Of a DNA stretch of 64,000 nucleotides, positions 33,964-43,384 are shown piece after piece. How positions within the stretch are numbered: the stretch's first letter is position 1; each line of letters starts with the position of its first letter. The stretch is from positions 1-64,000 of the forward strand of contig CAIODY010000123.1 in assembly GCA_903857255.1 (NCBI GenBank), in the 5' to 3' direction. The position numbers and the translations under genes were made by a program. Origin of the DNA: an uncultured bacterium. GTDB taxonomy: Bacteria; Bacteroidota; Bacteroidia; Chitinophagales; CAIODY01. The notes beneath the pieces were generated by a model, which worked only from the letters and a program-made list of their open reading frames with translations, did no database searches and was not told the origin of the DNA.

Positions 33964-35190
33964 ATGAAATCATTCAACGTACCCATTATTTATCGCAGCC
34001 AACTAATTGCAGCTATCAAACAAAAGCGCAAAGAAGAAGATAAACTGAAAAAAGATTTTACACCAACGCTGCTCGATTTTGGTGCGGTTAAATTTTATTT
34101 GGCTCGTCATTTCGGGTTTTGTTATGGTGTTGAAAATGCGATTGAGATTAGCTTTCGGGCGATTGACGAAAACCCAGATAAACGAATTTTTTTGTTGAGT
34201 GAAATGATTCACAACCCACAAGTGAATGCCGATTTGTTGGCTCGTGGTGTGCAATTTTTACAAGACACATCAGGCAAAGAATTGATTGCCATTGAATCGC
34301 TCGGCAAGGATGATGTGGTGATTATTCCTGCATTTGGCACTACTTTAGAAATGGAAGAACGATTACGAAAAATGCAAATTGAGCCACATCGCTACAACAG
34401 CACTTGTCCGTTTGTTGAACGGGTTTGGAATAAATCGGAACAAATTGGCGAACGTGGCTACACGATTGTGATTCATGGCAAACCGAATCATGAAGAAACG
34501 AGAGCAACTTTTAGTCATAGCCAATCGCACACGCCATCAATTGTGGTGAAAAACATGGAGGAAACGATTGAACTTTCTAAATTTATTTTAGAAGAAGAAT
34601 CAGCAGAAGAATTTGAAAAAAGATTTGGCAAACAGTGTTCGCCAAATTTCAATTTCAAAAAAGATTTGCAAAAAATTGGTGTCGTAAACCAAACAACGAT
34701 GTTGGCAACTGATACACAAGCAATTGCTGATTTTTTGAAAAATGTGATGATTAAAAAGTTCAGATTAAATGGCGAAACCATTCAAAATTATTTTGCTGAT
34801 ACACGAGATACTTTGTGTTATGCCACCAACGATAATCAAACTGCGGTGAGAGGCATGTTGCAGCAAAATGCAGATTTGGCAATAGTTGTAGGCGGATACA
34901 ACAGCAGCAACACTTCGCATTTGGTAGAATTGTGCGAAGAAAAATTACCGACATTTTATATCAGCAGCGAAGATGAAATTGTTGCCAAAAATGAAATTCA
35001 TCATTTCAATTTTCACGAACAAAAAAAAGAAGTTTCGTTTGATTTTATTCCTCAAAAAAATCCTGTAAACATTTTGTTGAGTAGCGGCGCAAGCTGCCCC
35101 GATGCTATGGTTGAGGGTGTTATCAATCGTATCATTTCGTTTTTTGAAAATGCAAAAACAATGGATGAAGTGATGGAAACAATTGCGTAA
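33964..35190 (+). CDS. ispH: 4-hydroxy-3-methylbut-2-enyl diphosphate reductase IspH
   Basis: This encodes 408 residues, the long Bacteroidota/cyanobacterial-type form. The three [4Fe-4S] cysteines are in FGFCYGVENA, NSTCPFVERVW and SGASCPDAMVEG; ETRATFSHSQSH and GGYNSSNTSHLVEL are substrate-binding. It makes IPP and DMAPP from HMBPP, the last MEP step. It is a separate transcription unit from ispG, about 4 kb away. The end is ten bases from the convergent large T9SS gene. Confidence 0.95.
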   Translation: MKSFNVPIIYRSQLIAAIKQKRKEEDKLKKDFTPTLLDFGAVKFYLARHFGFCYGVENAIEISFRAIDENPDKRIFLLSEMIHNPQVNADLLARGVQFLQDTSGKELIAIESLGKDDVVIIPAFGTTLEMEERLRKMQIEPHRYNSTCPFVERVWNKSEQIGERGYTIVIHGKPNHEETRATFSHSQSHTPSIVVKNMEETIELSKFILEEESAEEFEKRFGKQCSPNFNFKKDLQKIGVVNQTTMLATDTQAIADFLKNVMIKKFRLNGETIQNYFADTRDTLCYATNDNQTAVRGMLQQNADLAIVVGGYNSSNTSHLVELCEEKLPTFYISSEDEIVAKNEIHHFNFHEQKKEVSFDFIPQKNPVNILLSSGASCPDAMVEGVINRIISFFENAKTMDEVMETIA

Positions 35191-35199
35191 TTCAATTCG

Positions 35200-38100
35200 T
35201 TATCGCAATAAAGTTACATCGCCTTTTAATGATTTGAACTCGGTGAAATCATAATACTCTACATAGAAAACATAAGTTCCTACAGGCTGTTCGATGCCTT
35301 GAAATTTGCCATCCCAACCTTGATTGATTTGATTAGTGGCGAATACCATTGTTCCCCAGCGATTATAAACTTTGAATGATTTTAAATGTGCATTATCACC
35401 AATTAAAATTGGATAAAAAATGTCATCCACACCATCGCCATTTGGTGTGAAAGCATTTGGAACAACTAATCTTCCATGACTGCAATCAATTGCTTTTACA
35501 AATACTGAATCAGTATTGTAGCAGAAATTTTGATTGTTCATCAAAACCGTATAAAGCCCAGTTTTATTAATGGTTATAGCCGAATCAGCAGAGCCAATAT
35601 TCCACCAAAAATGTGCGCCGCTATTTTGTGCATATAAAGTAATTGACGTGTCTTCACAAATGGTAAATTGTGCGCCATCATACACTTTGTAAGGCATTGG
35701 CACTAAATTCACTTTGATAGAATCGGTGACTGATTTGCAAGCGTTGGTGATGGTAACAATATAATTTCCTGACGTGCCAACAGACAATGCAGTATCGGTG
35801 GAGGCATTGCTCCATAAGTAGTGCAGCGGTTGCGTACCAGTTTCGATAGGGTCCAAAATAACTGCATGATTATCGAAACATTGTTTGATGAAATGCGATG
35901 CAAATGTTACCGTTGGTGATTTTGCAAAGTTCACTTGAATGGTATCAACATCGCTGCCGCATAAATTTGAAGCTATCAAAAAACAATGATTGTTTTGCGA
36001 TACAGTGCATGAAGTGCTTGTTCCGCCTGTGTTCCAAGCATAGCTGATAGGTTGTGTCCCAGTTACAATTGAATTAATTGTAAATGTTTTTGCATCGCAA
36101 ATTAAAGTGTCATTGCCTAATTTCACATTCGGTTTGTTGTTGAAAATAATTTCAGTGGTATCCCATGCGCTGCCACATTCGTTGTAAACTCTTACAAAAT
36201 ACAAACCCGTAGATGTAGCAATAAAAGGCACTACAGCACTGCTATCTTGCCATTTGTAATGCAAAATATTTGAGCCTGTAACAATTGGAATGAGTGAATA
36301 CTGTGATGAATCGCACAAACTTTTTCTTAATCCTAAATCAACCGTTGGTTTTATTTTAAAAGTAAGAGTTGTGGTATCCCAAGCACTTCCGCATTCGTTG
36401 TATGCTCTTAGGAAATAAAGCGCAGTGGTTGTAGCGTTGTAAGTGGCTGTGGTAGTACTGTCCTGCCATTTATAATACAAATTCGCCGAGCCAGTAACAG
36501 TTGGCGAAATGGTAAAACTATTTTGATTGCAAATGGTTTGATGTGCAGGCAAATCAACTGTTGGCATTTTTTTGAAAGTCAAAGTGGTCGTGTCCCAAAC
36601 ACTGCCACAATTGTTGTAAGCTCGTACATAATAGAAACCTGTATTTGTGGCTTTGAATGAATCAACCACAGTGCTGTCTTGCCATTTATAATTCACAGGT
36701 GTGGTACTTACAACAATTGGTTTTAAATAAATAGAATCCAAATTGCAAATGGTTCGATGAATTCCTAAATCAACAGAAGTTGGTGAATTGCCTAAACTAA
36801 TTTTCATCGAATCTCTTTTTGTGCCGCAAACATTTGTTGCATCGCACCAATAAGTTCCTAAAGTGGTGGCAGTAAAAGTTGCAGTCGTTGAACCATTCTG
36901 CCAAGCCAGTGTTGGCACAGGTTTGCCAGTAGTGGTTGGAATAATATTCACATTCACGGTGTTACACAAAAATGAATCTTTAGGTAAAGAAATGGTTGGT
37001 GCAATGTTGGCATATACACGAACTGAATCAGTTAAAGTGCATGTCATGTTGAAACTCAAATCATCCAGCGCAAAGTCGTTACCACCGCCATTTACAGCAT
37101 TATCAACAATACAAATAGAAGCTGTGGTGTTGGCTCCTGAATTCCAAACAGCCGTGTGATTGAGCCATACGCCTGCGGTTACTGATGGACTAAAAGTTGT
37201 GCCCAATTGCGTACCATTAATTTCTAAAGCCCAAATAGGAATATTGGTAGATGATGAAAATGAATCAACATTGGTAAACCAACCCGAAAAAGTATAATTG
37301 GTATTGGGTGCAACAGGCACAGTTTGACACCAAACCGATGTGCCTGCTGTGGTTGCGCCATTTACAATCATCATGTTGCCGCTGCCTGTGGTGTGGTCGC
37401 CAAAGGTTGAAAAACGAAAATGGGTATTATGCGGACAAGTGTTGATGGTATAATAATCATCGCACGAAAGCAAGCCCCAGCTTTGCACACAAAAGCCCGG
37501 TGGAACTGATGCCGAGCAATAAATATAAGAACTAGTAAAGGAAACATTGCCCAATGAAAAATCGCCATTGGCTATCAAAGTGAGTGGTGATAGGGCACTC
37601 ACGGTTACATGATACATGGTGTCTTTGGTAACAGTGGTGGTTGGGTTGTAAATATTCGGATTGCTCAAACCCCAACTGGGTGACCACAATATCGTGCTGA
37701 TGCGGCCTGTATCTAATTTTGCTTTTAATTGTACCAACGAATTTTTACAAACAGTAGTGTCATTATTCAAACGTAAAATTGGGCAACTACCTGTGCAAAT
37801 AACAGTATTTACGCTTACATCAGCGGTATCGGAATAACATCTACCAAAAGGCGAAATGGGGAAAGTGTAAATGTAGTTTCCATTCAAATCTAATGCAGGA
37901 TTAAAAGTTCCTAAATAGCCACCAGTAAGGGTTGATGGACCAGTCCATGCGCCTGTAATATTGGTAATGCCTGCCGATGCTGGAATAGAATCGTGTATGT
38001 TGTAATTTTGATTACCACTACAAACAAAAAAATTGTCGGTAAAATCATAATGGCAATTTTTTAAAACTACATCATCTACACACAAGTCATTACCGCTTTG

Positions 38101-38595
38101 ATTACACGTTGTATTGGATACATTGGTATAAATCTGCCAATTCATAGCACCAGTTGTAGCGGTGAAGACCGGCGATACATATTGTTGCCAAGTAGTTGGG
38201 ATGTTGGAATACCTAACTGAATCTACCAATGTTGTTCCATCATATATTCTAACTGTGATTCCACACAAGCAAGCATCACTTGGCAATGAACGAAAATAAA
38301 ATGAAAACTTGTAACGTCCGCCAACACAAGTAACAAGTGAATGATGATACATTAAACCTATTGGAGCCCCAACTTTTACATTGAAATATAATCCTAAAGT
38401 ATCTGCCCCATTAGGATTACGCGACCCATAAGTTTTAGGCGAAGTGTGATAAACTTCAGTAGCGTTAATTCCAGTATCAACAATACCAGATTGCCCCAGA
38501 TAAGTTAATGAATCAATGTTCTTCCACTTGCATTGTGCTGATGCTAATTGTGAAAAAAGAAAAAATAGAAAAATAAGTGTTGTAAATTTCTTCAT
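35200..38595 (-). CDS. Large T9SS type B surface protein with seven Ig-like repeats
   Basis: This encodes 1131 residues. A signal peptide (KKFTTLIFLFFLFSQLASAQ) is followed by carbohydrate-binding-like domains rich in Cys (about 20-520). Then come about seven repeats of 70-75 residues (for example VDLGIHRTIC, then YKWQDST, then GFYYVRAYNNCGSVWDT), each with a paired Cys, resembling PKD/Ig-like adhesin domains. The C-terminus (VPNAFTPNGDGVDDIF, KVYNRWGTMVF, QGWDGKFQG, PVGTYVFYVEY) is the gliding-motility-associated T9SS type B sorting domain. It is probably a large surface adhesin. No promoter was found in front. Confidence 0.87.
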   Translation of the reverse strand: MKKFTTLIFLFFLFSQLASAQCKWKNIDSLTYLGQSGIVDTGINATEVYHTSPKTYGSRNPNGADTLGLYFNVKVGAPIGLMYHHSLVTCVGGRYKFSFYFRSLPSDACLCGITVRIYDGTTLVDSVRYSNIPTTWQQYVSPVFTATTGAMNWQIYTNVSNTTCNQSGNDLCVDDVVLKNCHYDFTDNFFVCSGNQNYNIHDSIPASAGITNITGAWTGPSTLTGGYLGTFNPALDLNGNYIYTFPISPFGRCYSDTADVSVNTVICTGSCPILRLNNDTTVCKNSLVQLKAKLDTGRISTILWSPSWGLSNPNIYNPTTTVTKDTMYHVTVSALSPLTLIANGDFSLGNVSFTSSYIYCSASVPPGFCVQSWGLLSCDDYYTINTCPHNTHFRFSTFGDHTTGSGNMMIVNGATTAGTSVWCQTVPVAPNTNYTFSGWFTNVDSFSSSTNIPIWALEINGTQLGTTFSPSVTAGVWLNHTAVWNSGANTTASICIVDNAVNGGGNDFALDDLSFNMTCTLTDSVRVYANIAPTISLPKDSFLCNTVNVNIIPTTTGKPVPTLAWQNGSTTATFTATTLGTYWCDATNVCGTKRDSMKISLGNSPTSVDLGIHRTICNLDSIYLKPIVVSTTPVNYKWQDSTVVDSFKATNTGFYYVRAYNNCGSVWDTTTLTFKKMPTVDLPAHQTICNQNSFTISPTVTGSANLYYKWQDSTTTATYNATTTALYFLRAYNECGSAWDTTTLTFKIKPTVDLGLRKSLCDSSQYSLIPIVTGSNILHYKWQDSSAVVPFIATSTGLYFVRVYNECGSAWDTTEIIFNNKPNVKLGNDTLICDAKTFTINSIVTGTQPISYAWNTGGTSTSCTVSQNNHCFLIASNLCGSDVDTIQVNFAKSPTVTFASHFIKQCFDNHAVILDPIETGTQPLHYLWSNASTDTALSVGTSGNYIVTITNACKSVTDSIKVNLVPMPYKVYDGAQFTICEDTSITLYAQNSGAHFWWNIGSADSAITINKTGLYTVLMNNQNFCYNTDSVFVKAIDCSHGRLVVPNAFTPNGDGVDDIFYPILIGDNAHLKSFKVYNRWGTMVFATNQINQGWDGKFQGIEQPVGTYVFYVEYYDFTEFKSLKGDVTLLR

Positions 38596-38698
38596 GTTTG
38601 GTAGAATAATTTTAAGGTAAAATTCTGCTTAAAGTTAAGAATAATTTTCCGCATAGCAATATCACGAAATATAGTGAAGCGCAAAGCCTAAGAATAAT

Positions 38699-38706
38699 TA
38701 CTTTTG
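38699..38706 (+). promoter_or_regulatory. -7 box abutting the rlmD start
   Basis: TACTTTTG, a perfect TAnnTTTG box, ends six bases before the ATG at 38713. The in-frame TTG at 38704 overlaps it and is not a start. Confidence 0.5.
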
Positions 38707-38712
38707 CAGCCG

Positions 38713-40116
38713 ATGAAAAATGACAATATACTTCTTGAAAATATTGAAATTACTGGCATCACGCCCGAAGATAAAGCGATGGGCAAACACGATGGCAAAG
38801 TAATTTTTGTTGATAATGCTGTGCCTGGTGATGTGGTAGATGTGAAAATTTATAAAAGCAAAAAAAGTTTTGCCAAAGGTTCGGCGGTGAAATGGCATAA
38901 AGAATCGGAAATAAGACGCAAACCGCATTGCGAACATTTTGGATTGTGTGGTGGTTGCAAATGGCAGGATATTAATTACGATGCACAATTAAACTTCAAA
39001 CAACAAATTGTAAAAGAAGCTTTTGAGCATATTGGTAAATTAGAAAACTTGCCAACTATCGAATCAACATTAGGTTCGCCGATAACAGAATTTTACCGCA
39101 ACAAATTGCAGTTTGCAGCTTGCAGCAAAGGTTTGGAGTATGATGAATCGTTTTACAATAAGATGCGTTTTGTTGAAAAAGATTCTATTGGTTTTCATGT
39201 GGCTGGGCAATTTCAACGAGTGTTGGATGTGAACAAATGTTGGCATCAAGCCGAGCCGAGTAATAAAATTAGAATGGTGGTAAAACAGTTTGCGATTGAG
39301 AATAAAATTTCGTTTCATGATGTTTTAAAGCATGAAGGTTTGTTGAGAGAAATTACTATTCGTACCACCACATTGGGCGAAGTGATGGCAATTGTTTGTT
39401 TTTATTATGAAGATGAAATCAATGAAAAATTGTTGGGGCATTTGCAACAACAAGTACCAGAAATCACTACACTTCTATACGTTATCAACCCAAAGAAAAA
39501 TGATTTTAGTGGCGATTTACCACATCATCTGTTCAGCGGCAAAGGCTTTATTGTAGAGCAATTGGGCAATATCAAATACAAAATCAGTCCGCAATCTTTT
39601 TTTCAAACCAATAGTTATCAGGCAAAAAATCTGTACAGCATCACTAAAGAATTGGCAGGCTTAACTGGCAATGAGAATGTGTATGATTTATACACTGGCA
39701 CTGGCAGCATCGCTTTGTATTTAGCTGATGGTGCAAAAAAAATTACAGGCGTTGAATATGTGCAAAGTGCGATTGATGATGCGAAAGAAAATGCAGCATT
39801 TAACAACATCAGTAACTGCAATTTTTTTGTCGGCGACATGGCAAAAATATTCACTGATGATTTTATTGCAAAAAATGAAAAACCCGATGTGATTATCACT
39901 GACCCTCCACGAGCAGGCATGCATACTGATGTGGTGCAAATGCTTTGCAAAATTGCTGCGCCACGAATTGTTTATGTAAGCTGCAACCCAACCACTCAAG
40001 CCCGTGATTTGCAATTGCTTCAAGAAATTTATACCATCAAAAAAATTCAACCAGTTGATATGTTTCCGCATACGCCACATGTGGAGTGTGTGGTGTTGAT
40101 GGAAAAGAAAATGTAG
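38713..40116 (+). CDS. rlmD: 23S rRNA (uracil-C5)-methyltransferase RlmD/RumA
   Basis: This encodes 467 residues from the ATG at 38713. The N-terminal TRAM domain (1-60) precedes the Fe-S cluster cysteines in HCEHFGLCGGCKWQ; the SAM-binding motif is DLYTGTGSIALYLAD and the catalytic Cys is in YVSCNPTTQARDL. FFQTN and TDPPRAG are family hallmarks. It methylates C5 of a uridine in 23S rRNA; in Gram-negatives with one such enzyme the exact site (U747 or U1939) can vary, so the gene symbol is by similarity to RumA-type proteins. Confidence 0.9.
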   Translation: MKNDNILLENIEITGITPEDKAMGKHDGKVIFVDNAVPGDVVDVKIYKSKKSFAKGSAVKWHKESEIRRKPHCEHFGLCGGCKWQDINYDAQLNFKQQIVKEAFEHIGKLENLPTIESTLGSPITEFYRNKLQFAACSKGLEYDESFYNKMRFVEKDSIGFHVAGQFQRVLDVNKCWHQAEPSNKIRMVVKQFAIENKISFHDVLKHEGLLREITIRTTTLGEVMAIVCFYYEDEINEKLLGHLQQQVPEITTLLYVINPKKNDFSGDLPHHLFSGKGFIVEQLGNIKYKISPQSFFQTNSYQAKNLYSITKELAGLTGNENVYDLYTGTGSIALYLADGAKKITGVEYVQSAIDDAKENAAFNNISNCNFFVGDMAKIFTDDFIAKNEKPDVIITDPPRAGMHTDVVQMLCKIAAPRIVYVSCNPTTQARDLQLLQEIYTIKKIQPVDMFPHTPHVECVVLMEKKM

Positions 40117-40122
40117 AATTTA

Positions 40123-41598
40123 TTAATACGCCACCGCAAACAAAACCCTTTGCACAGAAGGCTTTCCGCTGTAAATACATTTTCCTTCTTCTTGTTTATT
40201 GTTCAATGGAATACAGCGAATAGTAGCTTTAGTTTCTTGTTTTATTTTTTCTTCGGTTTCGCTGGTGCCGTCCCAATGTGCAGCAATAAAGCCACCTTTG
40301 GCGTTTAATGCTTTTTTAAATTCATCGTAAGAATCAACATGCACAATATTTTCATCGCGAAATTGTAAAGCCTTGTTGAAAATATTTTCTTGAATTTGCG
40401 AAAGCAAATGTTCTAATTTTTCAGCCAAGCCCAACATTTGCAAACTCATTTTTTCTTTGGTATCACGTCGTGCCACTTCGGCTGTTCCATTTTCTAAATC
40501 ACGGGCACCAATAGCAATGCGGACTGGCACACCTTTCATTTCATACTCAGCAAATTTCCAGCCTGGTGATTTGTGGTCGCCATCATCAAATTTCACACGA
40601 ATATTTTTCGCCTTCAATTCATCCACCAAAGGTTTTATTTTTTCAAAAATCGCGTTGAGTTGTTCGGCAGTTTTAAAAATCGGAACGATGACAACCTGTA
40701 TTGGCGCTAATTTCGGAGGCAATACTAATCCATCATCATCGCTGTGCGCCATGATTAATGCACCAATTAATCTTGTTGAAACGCCCCATGAAGTTGCCCA
40801 AACTGATTCTTGTTTATTCTCTTTATTTAAAAAAGTTACTTCAAAAGCTTTTGCAAAATTTTGCCCCAAGAAGTGTGAAGTGCCTGCCTGCAAAGCTTTT
40901 CCGTCTTGCATCAAGGCTTCGATGCAATATGTTTCTACTGCGCCGGCAAATCTTTCATTCGCAGTTTTTACACCTTTTATCACTGGCATTGCCATAAAAT
41001 TTTCAGCAAAATCAGCATACACATTTAGCATTTGTTCGGTTTCAAAAATTGCTTCTTGTTCGGTGGCATGCGCTGTGTGTCCTTCTTGCCAAAGAAATTC
41101 TGTTGTTCGTAAAAACAAACGAGTTCGCATTTCCCAGCGCACCACATTTGCCCATTGATTAATCAACAAAGGCAAATCACGATATGATTTTATCCAACTT
41201 TTATAAGTGTGCCAAATGATAGTTTCGGAAGTTGGGCGAACAATGAGTTCCTCTTCCAGCTTGGCTTCTGGGTCAACAATTACACCACCACCATTGGGGT
41301 CATTTTTCAAACGATAGTGTGTAACCACGGCACATTCTTTTGCAAAACCTTCGATGTGTGCTGCTTCTTTACTCAAAAAACTTTTAGGAATGAACAAAGG
41401 AAAATAAGCATTCTGATGACCAGTGTCTTTAAATTTTTTGTCTAACACATCTCTCATGTTTTCCCACAATGCAAAGCCATAAGGCTTGATGACCATGCAA
41501 CCTTTCACCGCAGAATAATCTGCCAGCCCAGCTTTCAGCACCAAATCAATATACCATTGCGAATAATCTTGCTCACGAGATGTAATTTCTTTGCTCAT
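40123..41598 (-). CDS. proS: Prolyl-tRNA synthetase (archaeal/eukaryotic type)
   Basis: This 491-residue class II enzyme is of the short, archaeal-like ProS type without the bacterial editing insert. Motif 2 is [25 protein letters not shown] and motif 3 lies in [17 protein letters not shown] (each read in parts). It ends [13 protein letters not shown], the type-specific C-terminus. It charges tRNA-Pro. A perfect minus-strand -7 box lies 22 bases before the ATG. The gene is convergent with rlmD with a six-base gap. Confidence 0.96.
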   Translation of the reverse strand: MSKEITSREQDYSQWYIDLVLKAGLADYSAVKGCMVIKPYGFALWENMRDVLDKKFKDTGHQNAYFPLFIPKSFLSKEAAHIEGFAKECAVVTHYRLKNDPNGGGVIVDPEAKLEEELIVRPTSETIIWHTYKSWIKSYRDLPLLINQWANVVRWEMRTRLFLRTTEFLWQEGHTAHATEQEAIFETEQMLNVYADFAENFMAMPVIKGVKTANERFAGAVETYCIEALMQDGKALQAGTSHFLGQNFAKAFEVTFLNKENKQESVWATSWGVSTRLIGALIMAHSDDDGLVLPPKLAPIQVVIVPIFKTAEQLNAIFEKIKPLVDELKAKNIRVKFDDGDHKSPGWKFAEYEMKGVPVRIAIGARDLENGTAEVARRDTKEKMSLQMLGLAEKLEHLLSQIQENIFNKALQFRDENIVHVDSYDEFKKALNAKGGFIAAHWDGTSETEEKIKQETKATIRCIPLNNKQEEGKCIYSGKPSVQRVLFAVAY

Positions 41599-41620
41599 TA
41601 TTTTTGAAAATTTTGGAGTG

Positions 41621-41628
41621 CAAATGTA
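41621..41628 (-). promoter_or_regulatory. -7 box of proS
   Basis: Reads TACATTTG on the minus strand, a perfect TAnnTTTG box 22 bases before the proS ATG. Confidence 0.5.
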
Positions 41629-41677
41629 AGTTTTTTGAAAAGAAAAATTGGAAGTGTTGCTTTTTCAATAAAAAAAG

Positions 41678-41710
41678 TAACGCTGCACTTTATAAAAAAG
41701 AGCAGCGTTA
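41678..41710 (-). terminator. Terminator after the FadL-type gene
   Basis: TAACGCTGC pairs with GCAGCGTTA around a 15-base loop. On the minus strand it is followed by CTTTTTTTATT, fitting a rho-independent terminator 22 bases after the porin gene stop. Confidence 0.75.
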
Positions 41711-41731
41711 TTATTGAAAGAAAATCTTGAT

Positions 41732-43279
41732 TTAGAATTTGAAACCGATGGTTGCCATCACCATGGTTTTGTTGGTGGTAATGGTTGCCAATGGCGAAGC
41801 TACGCTTCCACCATCAAACACGTAAGGACTATCAGTTGATTTGTAAATAGTGCGTTGAACTGACATATCGAAGAAATAATCGTGTTCACGAATACCTGCA
41901 CCAAATGAAATGATTTGACGTGTTTGATTATAATCGGTAAACGGAGCTGCATCGTAAGGCGCTTTATTATTGAATGGTGATGAATAATAAGCATAGCCAA
42001 CTCGAAGTGCAAAAATATCATACTTCAATTCGCCACCGATGCGAATATTGCTCGAAAAACTATTGTAATTGTTTGAAATAGTTTGATTGATAGCTGTTGC
42101 ATAATTAATGTCAGAAGCACTACCATTGCTGAATTGTATATGGCTACTAGTATAATCCATCAACTCATAATCAACAGTTATAAAACCAAATTTTTTAAAT
42201 ACCAATGCACCACTTCCGATAAAACGCCAAGGTGTAATAATATTGTAATTGATAGTGTTGTCTGTTACTGATGAATAAGTGCCACCATAACTTGAATCAG
42301 TTCTAACTGTGGTCATGGTTAAAGTTGATTTATCGCTCAAGCTGTAATAAGTTGGTGTATGCACTGCTAAACCTAAGCGTAAATAATCATTCACCAAAAA
42401 CAATGCACCCAATTTCAAATTGATGCCTGCCCCTGATGTAGTGATAGATTGTGTTGAATTGAATGAGTTGAAACCATAGTGCTGGCTCATGGTATCATTC
42501 GGGTTCAAAGTTTCACCATAAGTTATTTGGTTGTAATAATTCACTATTGGAATACCAACCGTGCCACCCACAAATAAGCGATTATCCCAGCTTCCAGCCA
42601 AGCTAAAAGTCATCTCATTTACCGCACCATGTGTTATTGAACTATAAGTTTGATTCACATTTCCACCACGATTAATGGCTGTGTAATTAGTAGTATCTGG
42701 GTAATTTGCATCTAACAAATAAGCATCGTAAGCTAAGCCTGCGCCCATTGGGTCAGTGCTTAAAGCATTTTGTGGTGTAATGCCTTTTCCTGAAAGACTT
42801 TGTGCATAATAATCACCAATACTGCTGGCTTTGTTGAAACCAGTGTAAGTAACATTATTACTAAAGTTGGCTAATTTGTTGATGCCAAATGCGAAAGCTA
42901 CACCAGTCCAGCCTTTGGTGGCAGGTTTGCCTTTAACGGTGTAATTATTTTTTGCCACAAAACCAATATTACCAAACCCAAAACCAATTCGTGAATCAGA
43001 ATTTGCAGTACCTAAATAATTAGTTGAGCTGCTGCCAGCATAAACACTTGGCGAAAAAGTGAACTCACTATTCCTGTACATGGCTAAGCCAGCTGGATTG
43101 TTGGAAGCACAACTAAAATCACCACCTAATGCACCCGTAGCACCTGCCAATGCTGCACTTCGAGCTGTTGTAGAAGGATTGAGTTGCGATAATCGCAGAA
43201 CATCTGCATCGTTTTGTGCAAATATTTTTGGAACATTTAAAACCGACAGACTCAATAAAACAATTGCTATTTTTTTCAT
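41732..43279 (-). CDS. OmpP1/FadL-family outer membrane transporter
   Basis: This encodes 515 residues from the ATG at 43279, which starts the signal peptide MKKIAIVLLSLSVLNVPKIFAQ; in-frame ATGs nine and 36 bases upstream are less likely. The N-terminal hatch signature (SQLNPSTTARSAALAGATGALGGD, then SNNPAGLAMYRNSEFTFSP) is that of FadL/TodX-like porins for hydrophobic compounds. The rest is beta-strand rich and ends in MATIGFKF, with the final Phe expected for BAM recognition. It has its own terminator. Confidence 0.85.
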   Translation of the reverse strand: MKKIAIVLLSLSVLNVPKIFAQNDADVLRLSQLNPSTTARSAALAGATGALGGDFSCASNNPAGLAMYRNSEFTFSPSVYAGSSSTNYLGTANSDSRIGFGFGNIGFVAKNNYTVKGKPATKGWTGVAFAFGINKLANFSNNVTYTGFNKASSIGDYYAQSLSGKGITPQNALSTDPMGAGLAYDAYLLDANYPDTTNYTAINRGGNVNQTYSSITHGAVNEMTFSLAGSWDNRLFVGGTVGIPIVNYYNQITYGETLNPNDTMSQHYGFNSFNSTQSITTSGAGINLKLGALFLVNDYLRLGLAVHTPTYYSLSDKSTLTMTTVRTDSSYGGTYSSVTDNTINYNIITPWRFIGSGALVFKKFGFITVDYELMDYTSSHIQFSNGSASDINYATAINQTISNNYNSFSSNIRIGGELKYDIFALRVGYAYYSSPFNNKAPYDAAPFTDYNQTRQIISFGAGIREHDYFFDMSVQRTIYKSTDSPYVFDGGSVASPLATITTNKTMVMATIGFKF

Positions 43280-43384
43280 GATGAACATTTTATTTTTTTT
43301 GAAAATAGAAACCAAACAACATTTTCATTTTTAAAAAAAGTTGAAGGAATTGAGGAAAATAAATTTTTGGGTTGATAAAAAAAA

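Noticed and set aside
40457-41158. 233-codon plus-strand frame inside proS
   Set aside because: It lies wholly antisense to a secure aminoacyl-tRNA synthetase gene and shows no family motif.
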